From: Pelomonas sp. Root1237
GTDB lineage: Bacteria > Pseudomonadota > Gammaproteobacteria > Burkholderiales > Burkholderiaceae_C
DNA length: 64,000 nucleotides
Assembly: GCF_001425055.1 (NCBI RefSeq)
Contig: NZ_LMDK01000012.1
Location: 62,001 to 126,000 of the forward strand
Reading direction: 5' to 3'
In this document: piece after piece, positions 62,834 through 64,000 of the stretch
Numbering within the stretch: the stretch's first letter is position 1
Layout: each line of letters starts with the position of its first letter
Notes under the pieces: generated by a model
What the model was told of the DNA's origin: nothing
Database searches by the model: none
The model's input: only the letters and a program-made list of their open reading frames with translations
Program-made: the position numbers and the translations under genes

Positions 62834-63277
62834 ATGCTGACGATCGCCGGCACCGAGATGCCCGAGGCGCTCTGGTACTGGGCAGCAGACCAGACCTGGG
62901 CCGAGCCCCTGCTCGGCGGCCACTTCCGCGTCGGCATCACGGCGCTGGGCCTCAAGGCCTCGGGCGACGTCTATATGTGCCGCCCCAAGCCGGTCGGCAG
63001 CGAGGTGGAGCAGGGCCGCTCCATCGCCGTCGTCGAGCTGGCGAAGTCCATCGTGTCGGTCAAGTCACCGCTGTCCGGCGTCGTCACCCGCGTGAATGAG
63101 GCGCTGGATGAGCACCCCGAGCTCGTCCACCAATCGCCCTATGACCAGGGCTGGTTGATCGAACTGGCACCCTCCAAACTGAGCGAGGAGAAGGCCCGCC
63201 TTGCCATCGGCAGCGACGCCATTCGCGCGGCCCTACAGCACTGGGCCTGGCTCAACAAGCTGGACACGGGCTCATGA
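62834..63277 (+). CDS. GcvH-like lipoyl-carrier protein of the selenium locus
   Basis: A 147-aa protein with a glycine-cleavage-H/biotinyl-lipoyl fold. Aligned by eye with GcvH, the lipoyl Lys is kept as Lys71 in 'AVVELAKSIVSVKSPLSGVV', and 'NEALDEHPELVHQSPYDQGW' matches the GcvH C-terminal half. No gcvT or gcvP is nearby. Divergent GcvH-like proteins that carry sulphane sulphur on lipoate are known from sulphur oxidisers, so a chalcogen-carrier role beside a DsrE protein is plausible, but this is inference. ATG 62834 is preferred; no strong ribosome-binding site. Overlaps the next gene by four bases (ATGA). Confidence 0.8.
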   Translation: MLTIAGTEMPEALWYWAADQTWAEPLLGGHFRVGITALGLKASGDVYMCRPKPVGSEVEQGRSIAVVELAKSIVSVKSPLSGVVTRVNEALDEHPELVHQSPYDQGWLIELAPSKLSEEKARLAIGSDAIRAALQHWAWLNKLDTGS

Positions 63278-63654
63278 ACCGCGCTGGCCTGGCCATCCTG
63301 CTCTGGGCCGCCGACCCCGACGACCCGGTGCGCCTGGCCACCCCCTTTGCCCATGCTGCCGCGGCGGCCGCGCTGGAGCTGCAGGTGGAGGTCTACTTCT
63401 CGGCGCGGGCGGTGCTGCTGCTCAAGCCCGGTGTGGCCGAGCAGTTGCGCGCCTCGGATCGTTTCGACAAGACCATTGCCGACTGGATGACGGACGCACT
63501 GGACCACGGCGCCCGCTTTTTTGCCTGCACCGATGCGCTCGCGGCCCAGGGCCTGACGCATGAAGATCTGATCCCCGCCGGCCGGCGTCACGGCGGTGCT
63601 GTCCAATACGCCTCCCGCGCCGCCCACTCGGCGTGGGCCACCCTCGTGTTCTAA
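63274..63654 (+). CDS. DsrE-family small protein
   Basis: A 126-aa protein with the DsrE/TusD-like fold: 'LAILLWAADPDDPVRLATPF', a long alternating middle, and a single cysteine, Cys85 in 'FFACTDALAAQGL', at the position of the sulphur-binding Cys in many DsrE members. The family moves persulphide sulphur; here the neighbours suggest selenium or sulphur transfer for selenoprotein synthesis. The start is set by the ATGA overlap with the GcvH-like gene. Confidence 0.82.
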   Translation: MNRAGLAILLWAADPDDPVRLATPFAHAAAAAALELQVEVYFSARAVLLLKPGVAEQLRASDRFDKTIADWMTDALDHGARFFACTDALAAQGLTHEDLIPAGRRHGGAVQYASRAAHSAWATLVF

Positions 63655-63672
63655 CCCCCTCAGGAGATTCAA

Positions 63673-64000
63673 ATGGCCCTCTCTCGTGTCGTCGCCAGTC
63701 TGGCGCGCGGTGTGGTGATGTCGCTGGCGCTGGCCGGTGCGGCGGCCCAGGCTCAGCAGGTGCTGCGCGTGACCGCCATCCCCGACGAGTCGCCCACCGA
63801 ACTGGCGCGCAAGTTCGCGCCGCTGGGCCAGTACCTGGAGAACAAGCTCGGCATGAAGGTCGAATGGACGCCGGTGACCGACTACGCCGCCGCCGTCGAG
63901 ACGGTGGTCAACAAGAAGATCGACCTGGCCTGGTTTGGCGGCTTCACCTTTGTTCAGGCCAATGTGCGCTCGGGCGGCAAGATCGTCCCGCTGGTGCAGC
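63673..64000 (+). CDS. PhnD-like ABC transporter binding protein (3' end outside window), possible selenium-oxyanion uptake
   Basis: The visible 109 residues begin with a signal peptide (MALSRVVASLARGVVMSLAL...AQA). They continue as a phosphate/phosphonate-type periplasmic binding protein: 'VTAIPDESPTELARKFAPLG', 'VTDYAAAVETVVNKKIDLAW' and 'FGGFTFVQA'. CAGGAG (63661-63666) lies 6 nt before ATG 63673. I recall homologues next to sel genes annotated as putative selenate-binding; the ligand is unproven. The gene runs off the right edge. Confidence 0.82.
   Translation, partial: MALSRVVASLARGVVMSLALAGAAAQAQQVLRVTAIPDESPTELARKFAPLGQYLENKLGMKVEWTPVTDYAAAVETVVNKKIDLAWFGGFTFVQANVRSGGKIVPLVQ

Overview
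The window is high-GC, gene-dense bacterial DNA with a betaproteobacterial (Burkholderiales) character. The signs are a strong preference for G/C at third codon positions, homodimeric AceE followed by lipoyl-tagged AceF and Lpd, a PEP-CTERM protein, a KaiC-like ATPase paired with a hybrid kinase, and a widespread palindromic element whose translation reads 'EAQRHRG'. A relative of the Roseateles/Pelomonas/Rubrivivax group is my best guess; this is inference from gene content, not a database match. I see no phage, CRISPR array, rRNA or intact insertion sequence.

Layout. (1) 1-9 kb: the end of rmuC, an MFS transporter, then a block of an exported CHAT (caspase-like) protein, a FecR-type periplasmic protein and a CHASE2-PAS-GGDEF-EAL membrane protein. 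(2) 9-16 kb: an atypical 0.8 kb stretch, an SGNH esterase, a 43-aa lysine-rich protein, a minimal histidine kinase, an exported lipase-like protein, and a minus-strand operon of an 81-aa protein, a trypsin-like protease and a diguanylate cyclase. (3) 16.5-26 kb: a KaiC-like ATPase and its hybrid kinase, whose receiver domain is broken by a small deletion; then an M16 peptidase and a run of tightly overlapping housekeeping genes (VOC, Cys-rich protein, GST, patatin). (4) 26-40 kb: a PEP-CTERM protein, DUF1697, oligopeptidase A, folD and a PAS kinase/FixJ-type regulator pair on the minus strand, divergent from the pyruvate dehydrogenase operon aceE-aceF-lpd. (5) 40-52.5 kb: an alpha/beta hydrolase, PaiB and LysR genes diverging from a clear palindrome, an HDOD protein, a LapG/LapD-type c-di-GMP-controlled protease pair, a chemoreceptor, a TonB receptor, an exported truncated haemoglobin and a DUF3034 protein. 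(6) 52.4-64 kb: an Mrp/ApbC ATPase, then a compact selenium/formate operon.

The last region is the most coherent. fdnG is a selenoprotein: its in-frame TGA at 54264 encodes Sec196 and is followed by a textbook bacterial SECIS hairpin. The same strand continues with fdnH, fdnI, fdhE, selA, selB and selC (tRNA-Sec), nearly all overlapping or abutting. Next come a GcvH-like lipoyl-carrier protein, a small DsrE-family protein and the start of a PhnD-like ABC binding protein. The enzyme, its selenocysteine machinery and a plausible selenium uptake and carrier module are therefore co-linear. selD is not in the window.

Cyclic-di-GMP signalling recurs: a degenerate GGDEF plus intact EAL (CHASE2 protein), an active GGDEF with an I-site, and a LapD-type receptor with both domains degenerate. 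Very long open frames antisense to real genes are GC artefacts and are not annotated.
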